From assembly GCA_003252535.1 (NCBI GenBank), contig QKDN01000048.1, positions 62,001 through 126,000 on the forward strand: DNA of 64,000 nucleotides, read 5' to 3'. The DNA comes from Campylobacterota bacterium. GTDB taxonomy: Bacteria; Campylobacterota; Campylobacteria; Campylobacterales; Sulfurovaceae. Both the position numbers and the translations under genes were made by a program. Of this stretch, positions 24,648 to 32,867 are shown piece after piece (the stretch's first letter is position 1; the number at the start of each line of letters is the position of its first letter). The notes under the pieces were generated by a model. That model was not told where the DNA came from. It did no database searches and was given only the letters and a program-made list of their open reading frames with translations.

Positions 24648-25826
24648 ATGAGCAGATTGTTGATCGATATAGGGAGTACCTACTTCAAGCTTGCCTACGA
24701 TGAGAAGATAGAGCAGTATTTCAGGGATTTTGACAGGAGCATCCTGAGCGATCTCACCCATAAGTGCGGGGAGACCATCAGGAGGTTCGACAAGAAGGAT
24801 ATCTCCATATGCAGCTCTGCCAACGGCGGGCTCAGTACCCTCATCATCGGGCTCAGCAACTCGTTCAGTATCAAGTACGCGGTCAATATCGCCTTCAACT
24901 CCGGGATCAATATCATCGATACCGTCCACTACCCGAGGATCGCCGAGGCCGATATCCCATCGGAGGTGATCGATGTGGTGATCGTCGTCGGGGGGATCGA
25001 CAGCAACAGCGGGATATTCGACCGGCGCCTGATCGACTACCTCGCACAGGTCAACTACCAGAACATCGTCTATGTGGGCAATGCGAACGACCGGGAGTTC
25101 CTCAAAGGATCGATCGACCACCTCGTCGTACTCGACAACATCATCACCGATGCGCTCCATATCCACGAAGAGCCGCTCAAGAACTACCTCACCGACCTCT
25201 ACCAGGCCGACATCATGGGCAAGGAGGATATCAAGGAGCTCTACGCCCTCACTGAGAACCAGATATTCTCCACCCCCTATATCGTCAACCGCTCCCTGCC
25301 GTATATCAATCAGCGCCTCGATGTCGCCAACCCCTTCATCGTCGTCGATATCGGCGGGGCTACGACCGATATCCACTACAGCACCGACCTCGTGAACGAC
25401 AATATCGTCTCTGACAGCGGCTACGACAGGCTCGTCTTCAAGAAGCTCGGCGTCTACAAGTCCCGCCCCTCGCTCGTCCATATCGCCAGACAGAACGAGT
25501 TCGTTTTCGAGCTGCTGGAGCATCTCAATGTCACCGAGAACATCCTCGAGGAGGAGAGCGAGAGCGCGACGCAGACATTGATGCTCCTCTCGATCTTCCT
25601 CGTCCTCTACAAGGTCTCCAGACACCACGCCCACTATATCGAGCTCAACCTCGAGCAGCTCAACTCCATCGTCCTCACTGGAGGTATCACCAAGGTGCTG
25701 ACCCAGGAGCAGGTAGACGATATCGTCCTCTTCTTCTACAAGAAGATACTCCACTACCATACCGCTCCCACGATACTGCTCGACAGCAACTACGAGATAT
25801 GGACCTACGGAGTAGAGACCGAATAA
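24648..25826 (+). CDS. glmL: Glutamate mutase accessory ATPase (MutL/GlmL family)
   Basis: A 392-residue protein of the actin/Hsp70-like ATPase fold linked to glutamate mutase. The N-terminal phosphate loop reads LIDIGSTYFKLAY and the second phosphate loop VVDIGGATTDIHYS. VVGGIDSN and LTGGITKVL complete the ATPase pattern. GlmL proteins are thought to protect or reactivate the B12 mutase. It is shorter than typical clostridial homologues (about 460). It begins a two-gene unit with the AMP-forming ligase 15 bases downstream. Its mutase partners are at 18352-20132, on the same strand. Confidence 0.85.
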   Translation: MSRLLIDIGSTYFKLAYDEKIEQYFRDFDRSILSDLTHKCGETIRRFDKKDISICSSANGGLSTLIIGLSNSFSIKYAVNIAFNSGINIIDTVHYPRIAEADIPSEVIDVVIVVGGIDSNSGIFDRRLIDYLAQVNYQNIVYVGNANDREFLKGSIDHLVVLDNIITDALHIHEEPLKNYLTDLYQADIMGKEDIKELYALTENQIFSTPYIVNRSLPYINQRLDVANPFIVVDIGGATTDIHYSTDLVNDNIVSDSGYDRLVFKKLGVYKSRPSLVHIARQNEFVFELLEHLNVTENILEEESESATQTLMLLSIFLVLYKVSRHHAHYIELNLEQLNSIVLTGGITKVLTQEQVDDIVLFFYKKILHYHTAPTILLDSNYEIWTYGVETE

Positions 25827-25841
25827 ACCAAAGGAGAAACG

Positions 25842-27416
25842 ATGTCACTCAATACGGTAAGAAACCTGCTGGAACTAGCCTGCAAGAACGAACCCGAAAA
25901 GGTCGGACTCATCGACAGTGATGTCCGCTACACTTTCGCCGCGCTCAAACGGGATGTCGACAAGATAGCCCATTACCTCGTCTCCCTCGACCTCCCGCGG
26001 GGCAGCCGCATCGGCATCTACTCCAACAAAAGCTACAACCAGGTGATCGCCATCCTCGCCGTCCTCTCGACCGGGCACCTCTTCGTCCCCATCACGAGGC
26101 TCCTCAAGAGCGAGCAGGTCAACTACATCATCAGGGACAGCGGCGCGAGCGTCATTATCACCGACTGTGCCAAGATCGAGAGCATCAAGGCGACCGACTT
26201 TACGGGCAAGATCATCTCCTACGAGCCCAGCGACGCCAGCGATGTCTCCTTCGAGGAGATATACAAGTTCTACAGCGGCAAGTACGAATGCATCACCTAC
26301 GGCCACGACAACGCGGCGATCACCTACAGCTTCGGCTCGGAGGGGAATCCGCGCGGTATCGTGATAGACAACCGCGCGCTCGTCGACGGTGCGAGGATCG
26401 TCTCCAACTACCTCGATATCCGCAAGGATGATGTCCTCTCCGGCATCCTCTCGTTCAACCTCGACTACGGTCTCAACCAGATATTCGTCACCCTCTACCG
26501 CACGGCGACGCTGGTGATCCACCGTTTCCTCCTCCCCGGCGACTTCTTCACCCACCTGATCAACGACGCCGTCACCGTCCTCCCGCTGATGCCTATCCAT
26601 ATCACGCAGATGTTTGATGAAGACCTCCACCGCATCCCCAAGAGCGCCCACTTCAAGGCGCTCCGCACCATCACCTCCTCGGGGGGCAATATCACCTCGA
26701 TGATGCTTGCCAATGTCAAGAAGTACTTCCCCGACGCGAAGTTCTACGCGATGCATGGCCTCACCGAAGCACTCCGCTCGAGCTACCTCTCCCCCGAACA
26801 GCTCGAAACACGCCCCAAGTCGATCGGCAAAGCGATCCCCGATGTCGAGCTCTATATCGTCAACAAAGAGGGGAATGGGTGCAAACCCTACGAGACGGGC
26901 GAACTGATCCACAGGGGTGCGTGCATCTACAAGGGGTACTGGAACGCCCCCGAAGAGACCGCCAAAAGATTCAAGTCGATCGCCATCCTCGAGAAGATCA
27001 TCAAGCCCCAGGGGGAGCTCACCGATGAGATCGTCATCGCCAGCGGCGACTTCGTCTACAAGGACGAGGAGGGGTACCTCTACTTCGTTTCCCGCAAGGA
27101 CGATATGATCAAGACGCGCGGCTACCGCGTCAGCCCCTACGAGATAGAGAGCGTTATCCGCGAGAATATCCCCGCCATCACAGCCAGCGCGGTCTTCTCG
27201 ATCCCCAACGAAGAGATCGAAGAGGAGATCGTCCTCATCTACAGCGCCAGAAGCGAACTAGCGAAGAACGAAATACTCTTCGAGCTCAAAAAACACCTCC
27301 CCAACTACATGCTCCCCGAGCAGATAGAGTACAGACTCACGATGCCGCTCAAATCACTGCATGAAAAAGAGGTGGACAAAGAGGTACTGAGACGGGAGTT
27401 TATGGGGACTCTCTAG
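25842..27416 (+). CDS. AMP-forming acyl/amino-acyl ligase (adenylation enzyme)
   Basis: A 524-residue stand-alone adenylation enzyme of the ANL superfamily. Visible motifs: a divergent P-loop, TYSFGSEGNPRGIV, where most members have T-S-G-T-T-G-x-P-K-G; YAMHGLTEA; ASGDFVYKDEEGYLYFVSR; KDDMIKTRGYRVSPYEIE; and a C-terminal HEKEVDKEVL with the candidate catalytic Lys. AAAGGAG lies upstream. No carrier protein is fused or adjacent. By position after glmL it probably activates the mutase product, 3-methylaspartate, or a derivative; this parallels stand-alone adenylation enzymes of macrolactam pathways but is an inference. Substrate residues were not modelled. Confidence 0.75.
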   Translation: MSLNTVRNLLELACKNEPEKVGLIDSDVRYTFAALKRDVDKIAHYLVSLDLPRGSRIGIYSNKSYNQVIAILAVLSTGHLFVPITRLLKSEQVNYIIRDSGASVIITDCAKIESIKATDFTGKIISYEPSDASDVSFEEIYKFYSGKYECITYGHDNAAITYSFGSEGNPRGIVIDNRALVDGARIVSNYLDIRKDDVLSGILSFNLDYGLNQIFVTLYRTATLVIHRFLLPGDFFTHLINDAVTVLPLMPIHITQMFDEDLHRIPKSAHFKALRTITSSGGNITSMMLANVKKYFPDAKFYAMHGLTEALRSSYLSPEQLETRPKSIGKAIPDVELYIVNKEGNGCKPYETGELIHRGACIYKGYWNAPEETAKRFKSIAILEKIIKPQGELTDEIVIASGDFVYKDEEGYLYFVSRKDDMIKTRGYRVSPYEIESVIRENIPAITASAVFSIPNEEIEEEIVLIYSARSELAKNEILFELKKHLPNYMLPEQIEYRLTMPLKSLHEKEVDKEVLRREFMGTL

Positions 27417-27419
27417 TCC

Positions 27420-27731
27420 CTATTTGAGATAGTAGAAGAGGTTGCCGTTGGCATACTTATCGACGGATTCCTGAGATGCAAGCTCCATAAAAATATCTTT
27501 CATATTCCCTTTTGCGAATCCCAGCTCTTTGATGATATTTTTGATCTCAAAGAGCAGAGTACTGTTGCGCAGTCTCGCTTCATCTGCATCGGTCGGAACA
27601 CAGACGATGATGACATAGTTCTCGGGGCTTTCGGGCGTGTAGCCCATCTGGTTGAGCGAGGAGGGTGTGATACCGTACTTTTCCCGCATATGTGTTTCGA
27701 TAGCAGGGAAAAGGGTGTTGAAGATCGACAC
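27420..27731 (-). CDS. Hypothetical protein after the TRAP binding protein
   Basis: A 103-residue soluble protein with a GTG start two bases after the upstream stop and a GAGGG site before it. It has mixed alpha/beta character (ENYVIIVCVPTDADEARL, STLLFEIKNIIKELGF). Probably co-transcribed with the binding-protein gene. It converges on the AMP ligase gene with three bases between stops. No family recognised. Confidence 0.6.
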   Translation of the reverse strand: MSIFNTLFPAIETHMREKYGITPSSLNQMGYTPESPENYVIIVCVPTDADEARLRNSTLLFEIKNIIKELGFAKGNMKDIFMELASQESVDKYANGNLFYYLK

Positions 27732-27733
27732 CG

Positions 27734-28822
27734 CTACCCTCTGATCTCCAGGAAGTTCTTGGTGGAGATGGCATCCCACGGGGCGTTGATCCTGTTGAAC
27801 TTTTCGTAGCTCTCATAGACCCGCTTGAAGTCCGCGCTGTTGGCGGATTCGGTTGCGATCACCTCGGCGAGAGCCTTTTTGGCCGCGTCGAAAAATTCGG
27901 GCGGAAAGGTCTTGATCTCGACATTCTTCGGGAGGTCGCGCAGCGCCTCGGCATTCCTGATCCTGAACTCATAGAGCATATTGCTCGTCATTTCGTCGCT
28001 TGCGGCCGTGATGATCGCCTGGTGCTCTTTGGAGAGCTTCTCCCAGCGCTGTTTGTTGAGGGTGATCTCGAGGATGGAGCCGGGCTCGTGCCAGCCTGTG
28101 TAGTAGTAGTTGGCCGCTTTGTCAAAGCCCATCATCTTGTCGAGGTACGGCCCCACCCACTCGGTCGCGTCGATCGTGCCGCGGTCGAGCGCGGTGAATA
28201 TCTCCCCGGCGGGGAGCAGTACCGGGTTGACTCCCAGTCGCTGCATCACCTCGCCGCCGAGTCCGGGGATACGCATCTTGAGCCCTTTGAGGTCTTCGAG
28301 GCTTTTGATCTCCTTTTTGAACCACCCGCCCATCTGGGGACCCGTGGTGCCGCCGATGATGGGGTAGAGGTTGAATTTGGCGTAGAGCTCGCGCCAGAGC
28401 TCATAGCCGCCGCCGTACTTGATCCATGTGATCATCTCCTCGCTGGTGAATCCCAGCGGCATACCTCCGAAGATCGAGAAGGCGGAGTTCTTCCCCTTCC
28501 AGTAGTAGACCCCCGAGTGGAACATATCGATCTGTGCGGCGGAAGTGGCGTCGAAGACCTGGAGGGCGGGGACGAGGATATTCTTGGGGTAGACTTTGAT
28601 CTCGAGAGAGCCGCCGCTGAGCTCACCGCATCTGGCGGCGAAACTGTCGACACCTGTCCCCATGATGGGGAAGTGGGCAGGCCACGAGGTAGCGAGCTTG
28701 AGCTTGACCTTTTTGCCTTTGTTGACATTGACGCTTTTTCCCTCTTCGGCTCTCTGGCAGCCGCTTACGATCGCTGCGCCGGCTGTGAGGGTGGCAGCGG
28801 TAAGGAACTCTCTTCGTTTCAT
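27734..28822 (-). CDS. TRAP transporter solute-binding protein (DctP/TakP type)
   Basis: A 362-residue periplasmic binding protein. It begins with a twin-arginine signal (MKRREFLTAATL) and a Cys in VSGC that could be lipidated. Family features: KLKLATSWPAHFPIMGTGVD, the LKGLKMRIPGLGGEVMQRLG segment whose Arg contacts the carboxylate ligand, and the DATEWVGPYLD dimer-type loop of 2-oxo-acid-binding TakP-like proteins. GGAGA lies eight bases before the ATG. The membrane subunits (DctQ/DctM) are not adjacent, so either they lie elsewhere or the protein has another role. The ligand is probably a monocarboxylate or 2-oxo acid. Confidence 0.85.
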   Translation of the reverse strand: MKRREFLTAATLTAGAAIVSGCQRAEEGKSVNVNKGKKVKLKLATSWPAHFPIMGTGVDSFAARCGELSGGSLEIKVYPKNILVPALQVFDATSAAQIDMFHSGVYYWKGKNSAFSIFGGMPLGFTSEEMITWIKYGGGYELWRELYAKFNLYPIIGGTTGPQMGGWFKKEIKSLEDLKGLKMRIPGLGGEVMQRLGVNPVLLPAGEIFTALDRGTIDATEWVGPYLDKMMGFDKAANYYYTGWHEPGSILEITLNKQRWEKLSKEHQAIITAASDEMTSNMLYEFRIRNAEALRDLPKNVEIKTFPPEFFDAAKKALAEVIATESANSADFKRVYESYEKFNRINAPWDAISTKNFLEIRG

Positions 28823-28898
28823 ATAAAATCTCCTCATGGTTTTTATATTATTTGGTTAGGTCACATACATATTGGTATTTGCTCATACCTGGAACAAA

Positions 28899-28921
28899 TG
28901 GTGGGTTGGCAAACCCACCCA
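28899..28921. repeat. GGTGGG palindrome
   Basis: GGTGGGTT-GGCA-AACCCACC, a perfect 8-bp stem between the binding-protein gene and the antiporter gene. Same form as the hairpin near 10084. Confidence 0.5.
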
Positions 28922-28946
28922 TGCATTTATTTACTGCATATCCCTC

Positions 28947-30122
28947 TTACTGGTACATCATCGCGATAACGGCGTAGGCGGCGAAGAACATGAGGTGGGA
29001 GACCCCCTCGAAGTAGTTGGTCTCGCCGTCGTCGGTTGTCTTCCAGGCGAGGACGATGGTAAGGATCAGCGCGCCGATCTGGAAAGCGTTGAAGTCAAGG
29101 GTGAGCCTGATGCCGTTGAGGTACGAAAGCGCCATCAGGAGCGGTACGGTCATCAGGATAGAGACCGTCGAGGCGCCCATTGCGATATTGACGACGCGCT
29201 GCATCTGGTCGTTCTTGGCGGCTTTGATGGCGGTGAGTATCTCAGGTGAAACGGCGATGATAGCGATCACCAGACCTGCAAGTCCTGTCGAGAGGCCGAG
29301 CTCCTTGGCGATCTTGATCCCGTCGTTGGCGAATATCTCCGAGAGGACACCGATAAAGAAAATAAAGAGGAAGATCATCAGCAGGTTGCTGAAATTGCCC
29401 AGGCGGTCGAAGATATAGTCGTCCTCGTCCTCATCCTCATCATTCTCGCCTCTGTGCTTCTTGAGGAAGAATATCCTGCTTTTCGCCGAGGTCTTGAAGA
29501 AGTGCTGGTGGGTCTTGGTCTGGAAGATAAAGATCGCGATATAAAATATGAACAAGATCACTGCGATCATCACCGAAGCCTGGAAAAGATCCCCTTTGAT
29601 CCCGTCGCCGAAATTGATAACGCTGGGTACGAGGAGCGCGGAGGTGGAGACGAGGAGGATCGTGGTGTAGGTGCGGGAGGTGTCTTCGTTGTGCTCCTGC
29701 TCCGAGTAGCTGAGCCCCCCGATGAAGACGGCGATCCCGAGCAGGACGTTCATATCGACGATCACGGCGGAGATGATACCCCCTTTGACGGTCTCAAGAG
29801 CCTCAGGTGAGTGTGTCGATTCGAGGATGATCATGAAAAGGAGGATGATCTCCACGGCAACGGCAGAGAATGTGAGGACAAAGCTTGCATAGGGTTCTTC
29901 AAGACGCTGCGAAAGTATCTCAGCGATCTCGGCTACGGTGATGGAGAAAGCTCCAATGGCAAGTGCGGCCATACCTGCTGCGAAGTACGGCATGGATGCG
30001 CCGTGAAACAGAATAGCGGCAAGTCCGAAAAGCATACCGAAGAAAATGTCCAGATAGTTATTGAGAAGGTGGGTAAGATCAAAGTTGCGCTTTATACGCC
30101 TCGAGGGAGGATTCGAATCCAA
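28947..30122 (-). CDS. chaA: Calcium/proton (cation/H+) antiporter, ChaA-like
   Basis: A 391-residue inner-membrane exchanger of the CaCA superfamily with about eleven helices. The two alpha repeats are visible: AEIAEILSQRLEEPYASFVL followed by TFSAVAVEI, and IIAVSPEILTAIKAAKNDQM followed by QRVVNIAMGAS, with the key Glu in each. An acidic linker (GENDEDEDEDDY) separates the halves and may be the regulatory loop. The start is a TTG at 30122 with AGGAG eight bases upstream; the first ATG in frame would remove the first helix. Expected to expel Ca2+ or Na+ in exchange for protons. Monocistronic. Confidence 0.85.
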   Translation of the reverse strand: MDSNPPSRRIKRNFDLTHLLNNYLDIFFGMLFGLAAILFHGASMPYFAAGMAALAIGAFSITVAEIAEILSQRLEEPYASFVLTFSAVAVEIILLFMIILESTHSPEALETVKGGIISAVIVDMNVLLGIAVFIGGLSYSEQEHNEDTSRTYTTILLVSTSALLVPSVINFGDGIKGDLFQASVMIAVILFIFYIAIFIFQTKTHQHFFKTSAKSRIFFLKKHRGENDEDEDEDDYIFDRLGNFSNLLMIFLFIFFIGVLSEIFANDGIKIAKELGLSTGLAGLVIAIIAVSPEILTAIKAAKNDQMQRVVNIAMGASTVSILMTVPLLMALSYLNGIRLTLDFNAFQIGALILTIVLAWKTTDDGETNYFEGVSHLMFFAAYAVIAMMYQ

Positions 30123-30219
30123 TTACATACTCCTGATGAATTTTCAAATAGGGTTTGAATTTAATATTTAAATAGTAACATAAGAAGCTTAATAAGTGTT
30201 AATCGGGAGAGGAGATAGT

Positions 30220-30855
30220 TTGGAGTGTCTGGTATGTGGATACAAAGGTAAAAGATTTGAGGACTCCAAAGGGGGGATCGGGTATTTTTACTGTGAACAA
30301 TGTAATACTGTAATGAAAGAGAAAGAGGGGTTTCTGGATCTCGAGGCCCAGAAAATGCGATACGACCTCCATGAGAACAGTGACGACAACGAGGAGTATC
30401 GGGGATATTTCGAGCGAATCGTCGAGTTTGTCCTCCCCTATGTGGATGCGAAGAACGCGCTCGACTTCGGCTGCGGGGCGAGCAATCTGCTGGCAAAGGT
30501 ACTGGATTCAAAAGGGATGACATGCGACTCCTATGACCCCATCTACCATCCGGGTACGCCATACAGGGACAAACGGTATGACATGATCATCTCGATCGAA
30601 GTGTTCGAGCATCTCCATGATCCCCGGGCTGTATTGGACGAACTCTCATCTCTGCTGGGCAGCGGTGGCTACCTGGTCATCGGGACTGCGTTCATCCCCA
30701 AAAGCCTTGATTCATTTTTGAGATGGTATTACAGGCTCGATCCGACCCATATCGTATTTTTCTCACTGCGCTCGTTTGAAGTATTGGCAGAGGATTTCGG
30801 ATTTGAGCTTACTGCCCATAACGGCAAGAATCTTTTGGTGTTACAAAAGAGATGA
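30220..30855 (+). CDS. SAM-dependent methyltransferase with N-terminal zinc ribbon
   Basis: A 211-residue class I methyltransferase. The N-terminus has a zinc-ribbon pair, CLVCGYKG ... CEQCNTVM. The SAM site reads NALDFGCGASNLLAKVL; IISIEVFEHLHDP and LVIGTAFIP are typical methyltransferase-11 features. I choose the TTG at 30220 because GGAG lies six bases upstream and the protein then begins at the first zinc pair; an upstream GTG at 30196 is possible. The substrate is unknown; zinc-ribbon methyltransferases of this kind often act on small molecules or sugars. Confidence 0.75.
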   Translation: MECLVCGYKGKRFEDSKGGIGYFYCEQCNTVMKEKEGFLDLEAQKMRYDLHENSDDNEEYRGYFERIVEFVLPYVDAKNALDFGCGASNLLAKVLDSKGMTCDSYDPIYHPGTPYRDKRYDMIISIEVFEHLHDPRAVLDELSSLLGSGGYLVIGTAFIPKSLDSFLRWYYRLDPTHIVFFSLRSFEVLAEDFGFELTAHNGKNLLVLQKR

Positions 30856-30877
30856 AAAGTGTTTCCGGCAAGAATAC

Positions 30878-30902
30878 AGGAACCGTAGGCTTTAGCCACG
30901 CC
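30878..30902. repeat. Short dispersed repeat (copy 2)
   Basis: About 20 of 24 bases match the element at 9513. It is followed by GCCGGG ... GCCGGC-type sequence of palindromic character. Confidence 0.35.
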
Positions 30903-30990
30903 GGGAAGAAGCCGGCAATACAAGGAAATCTTCTTTTCGGGACTGAAGTTGTCAGTTCCTGATTAGAAATTGTATGGTGATTCTTGGGGT

Positions 30991-31041
30991 AAAAAAGGAG
31001 GATTTCCCGCTCCAGAGAGCAGGAAGAGAGGATAGCGGGAA
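30991..31041 (-). terminator. Terminator of the aclBA operon
   Basis: Directly after the aclA stop (minus strand), TTCCCGCT pairs with AGCGGGAA around a 22-base loop, and six T residues follow a few bases later. Confidence 0.6.
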
Positions 31042-31043
31042 GA

Positions 31044-32858
31044 TCAGATCTTCTCAGCCATCTTGACATCGTAAAGGATATCATCCATTGGATGTCTGTA
31101 CATTGGCATAGCAAGTCTCTTCTCATCGAGGATGTGACCGATGAAACCGATGCTTCTACCGACGATGAAGAATGCGTTGAGGGTACCGCTTGAGATGAAC
31201 TCGTTGATCTCCTCTTCGCTGTAGCCGAGAGCTCTCCACATATCGACCATAAGGATACCGATAGTACCGTCGACATTGAGGATGAGGTTCTCTTTCTTGC
31301 TTGTCGTAAGCGCCTCTACCGTTCTTGCATAGTCAAGAAGCGGCGTTGCGGGGAAACACTCGGCTGCATAGTCCATGAGACCCTTGACACGGAGGTCAGG
31401 GTTCTTGAGCGACTTGATCCTGTGACCGATACCAGGGATCGGGATACCGAGTTTTTTCATGTGGTTGAGGAACTCAGCCGGAGTGAGTCCGTTGTCATCC
31501 GCATATTTGAAGTGCTCAGCCGCACCGTCGATCGCACCGCCGAATCTTGGTCCGATAGTGAGGAGACCTGTTACGAGCGCTTCGACTACCGATTTACCGG
31601 CTCTTGCAGTGACCTTCGCGTTGTGTGCACCAGATACCGCAGGACCGTGGTCTGCAACAGTCTTGATAACAGTCTCGATGAAGTCTGTAGCCCATTTCGG
31701 ATACTGTTTCTTGAACCAGAGGAGCGATACGACATCGCCGATCCCTTTGCCGGTGCTTGGAAGAGCTACCGAGCTGATCGGGAAGCCTGCGTAAGTCGCC
31801 TCGTCGCCTCTGTCATCAGAGATCGTACAGATGAACTGCTTGCTTCTTCTTACCTTCGGTACAGTGTTCATCTCTGGCTCAGCGATCTCACCGATCACGC
31901 CCTCAGCCTTGAGCTTGCCGTATACTTCAGCGATCTTCGCAGGAAGGTCGTTGAACGTCTCAGGTACATAGATGCCTGCTTCTGCCATCGCTTTGTTCTT
32001 CGCTTCGGCAGTCTCTCTCTCAGCGTTCGCAGAAGCGCCTGCGTGACCGAACTGTACGCCGCTGCTGTAGTGCTTGGCGATCGTACCGATACACCATGCG
32101 ATGATCGGCTTGGTGATCTGACCTGATTTGACCGCTTCGATCACTTTGTACTCTTCAGTACCGCCGACCTCACCGAGGAGGATCATGTACTTCACATCAG
32201 GGTTGTCCTGCATTCGCAGCAGGTTGTCGATGAATACCGAACCGACGAATCTGTCACCGCCGATCGCAACACCCTCTGCGATACCGTCAGCGTTGATAGC
32301 GATGATGTTCGAAAGCTCGTTGAAGAGACCGCCCGATCTTGTGACGAGACCGCAGCTGCCTGATCTGTGGAGCTTCGAGTTGACGATATTCTCGATAGTA
32401 CCGCCGACATTCGCGATCTTGAACGCACCCGGGCTGATACCGCCGACCGTAGCCGGTCCGATGACGATGACGCCTGCGTCTCTCGCAGCCTGGTTCATCT
32501 TGCGCGCAAGTCTCTCAGGGATACCTTCAGCCGTGATCATGATCACTCTGAAACCGCCAATCTCAAGTGCTTCAGTCGTAACATCGTACGCTGTTCTGAG
32601 CGATGCGAAGTTGAGAAGGACATCCGCGTTCGGATGTGCTGCTTTCGCTTCAGCCGTATTCTTGTAGAGTGGTACCATGATCTCATCTGGACCCCAGAAG
32701 AACTTCTGGAATTTCGAATCGGCAGTCGGAGCTACGATAGCTGCAACTGATGGAGTCGCTCTTTTGATAGTGTAGTCGTAGTCAAGCATTCTTTGGATTG
32801 CGCTAGCGTTGTTGTTCCAGAAAATTGCCTGTGTATCTTTTGTAAATAGTTGTGCCAT
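31044..32858 (-). CDS. aclA: ATP-citrate lyase, alpha (AclA) subunit
   Basis: Catalytic subunit of ATP-citrate lyase, the enzyme that splits citrate to acetyl-CoA and oxaloacetate in the reductive TCA cycle. The 604 residues contain a succinyl-CoA synthetase alpha-like part with the phospho-His in GHAGASANAERE (His272). A citrate-synthase-like C-terminal part follows, with PGIGHRIKSLKNPD and the last helix region FFIVGRSIGFIGHILDEKRL. GGAGAGAAG precedes the ATG, nine bases after the aclB stop. Together with AclB it marks carbon fixation by the Arnon-Buchanan cycle. Codon use is strongly biased, as in highly expressed genes. Confidence 0.95.
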   Translation of the reverse strand: MAQLFTKDTQAIFWNNNASAIQRMLDYDYTIKRATPSVAAIVAPTADSKFQKFFWGPDEIMVPLYKNTAEAKAAHPNADVLLNFASLRTAYDVTTEALEIGGFRVIMITAEGIPERLARKMNQAARDAGVIVIGPATVGGISPGAFKIANVGGTIENIVNSKLHRSGSCGLVTRSGGLFNELSNIIAINADGIAEGVAIGGDRFVGSVFIDNLLRMQDNPDVKYMILLGEVGGTEEYKVIEAVKSGQITKPIIAWCIGTIAKHYSSGVQFGHAGASANAERETAEAKNKAMAEAGIYVPETFNDLPAKIAEVYGKLKAEGVIGEIAEPEMNTVPKVRRSKQFICTISDDRGDEATYAGFPISSVALPSTGKGIGDVVSLLWFKKQYPKWATDFIETVIKTVADHGPAVSGAHNAKVTARAGKSVVEALVTGLLTIGPRFGGAIDGAAEHFKYADDNGLTPAEFLNHMKKLGIPIPGIGHRIKSLKNPDLRVKGLMDYAAECFPATPLLDYARTVEALTTSKKENLILNVDGTIGILMVDMWRALGYSEEEINEFISSGTLNAFFIVGRSIGFIGHILDEKRLAMPMYRHPMDDILYDVKMAEKI

Positions 32859-32867
32859 CTTCTCTCC

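Noticed and set aside
24546-25760. 404-residue minus-strand frame opposite glmL
   Set aside because: Shadow of a GC-biased real gene; composition is Asp/Glu/Val-heavy without motifs.
25875-26912. 345-residue minus-strand frame opposite the AMP ligase
   Set aside because: Same artefact; the plus strand shows clear adenylation motifs.
30100-30122. tRNA T-loop-like sequence (GGATTCGAATCC)
   Set aside because: No acceptor, D or anticodon arm can be drawn on either strand, and the sequence is the coding start of the antiporter gene.
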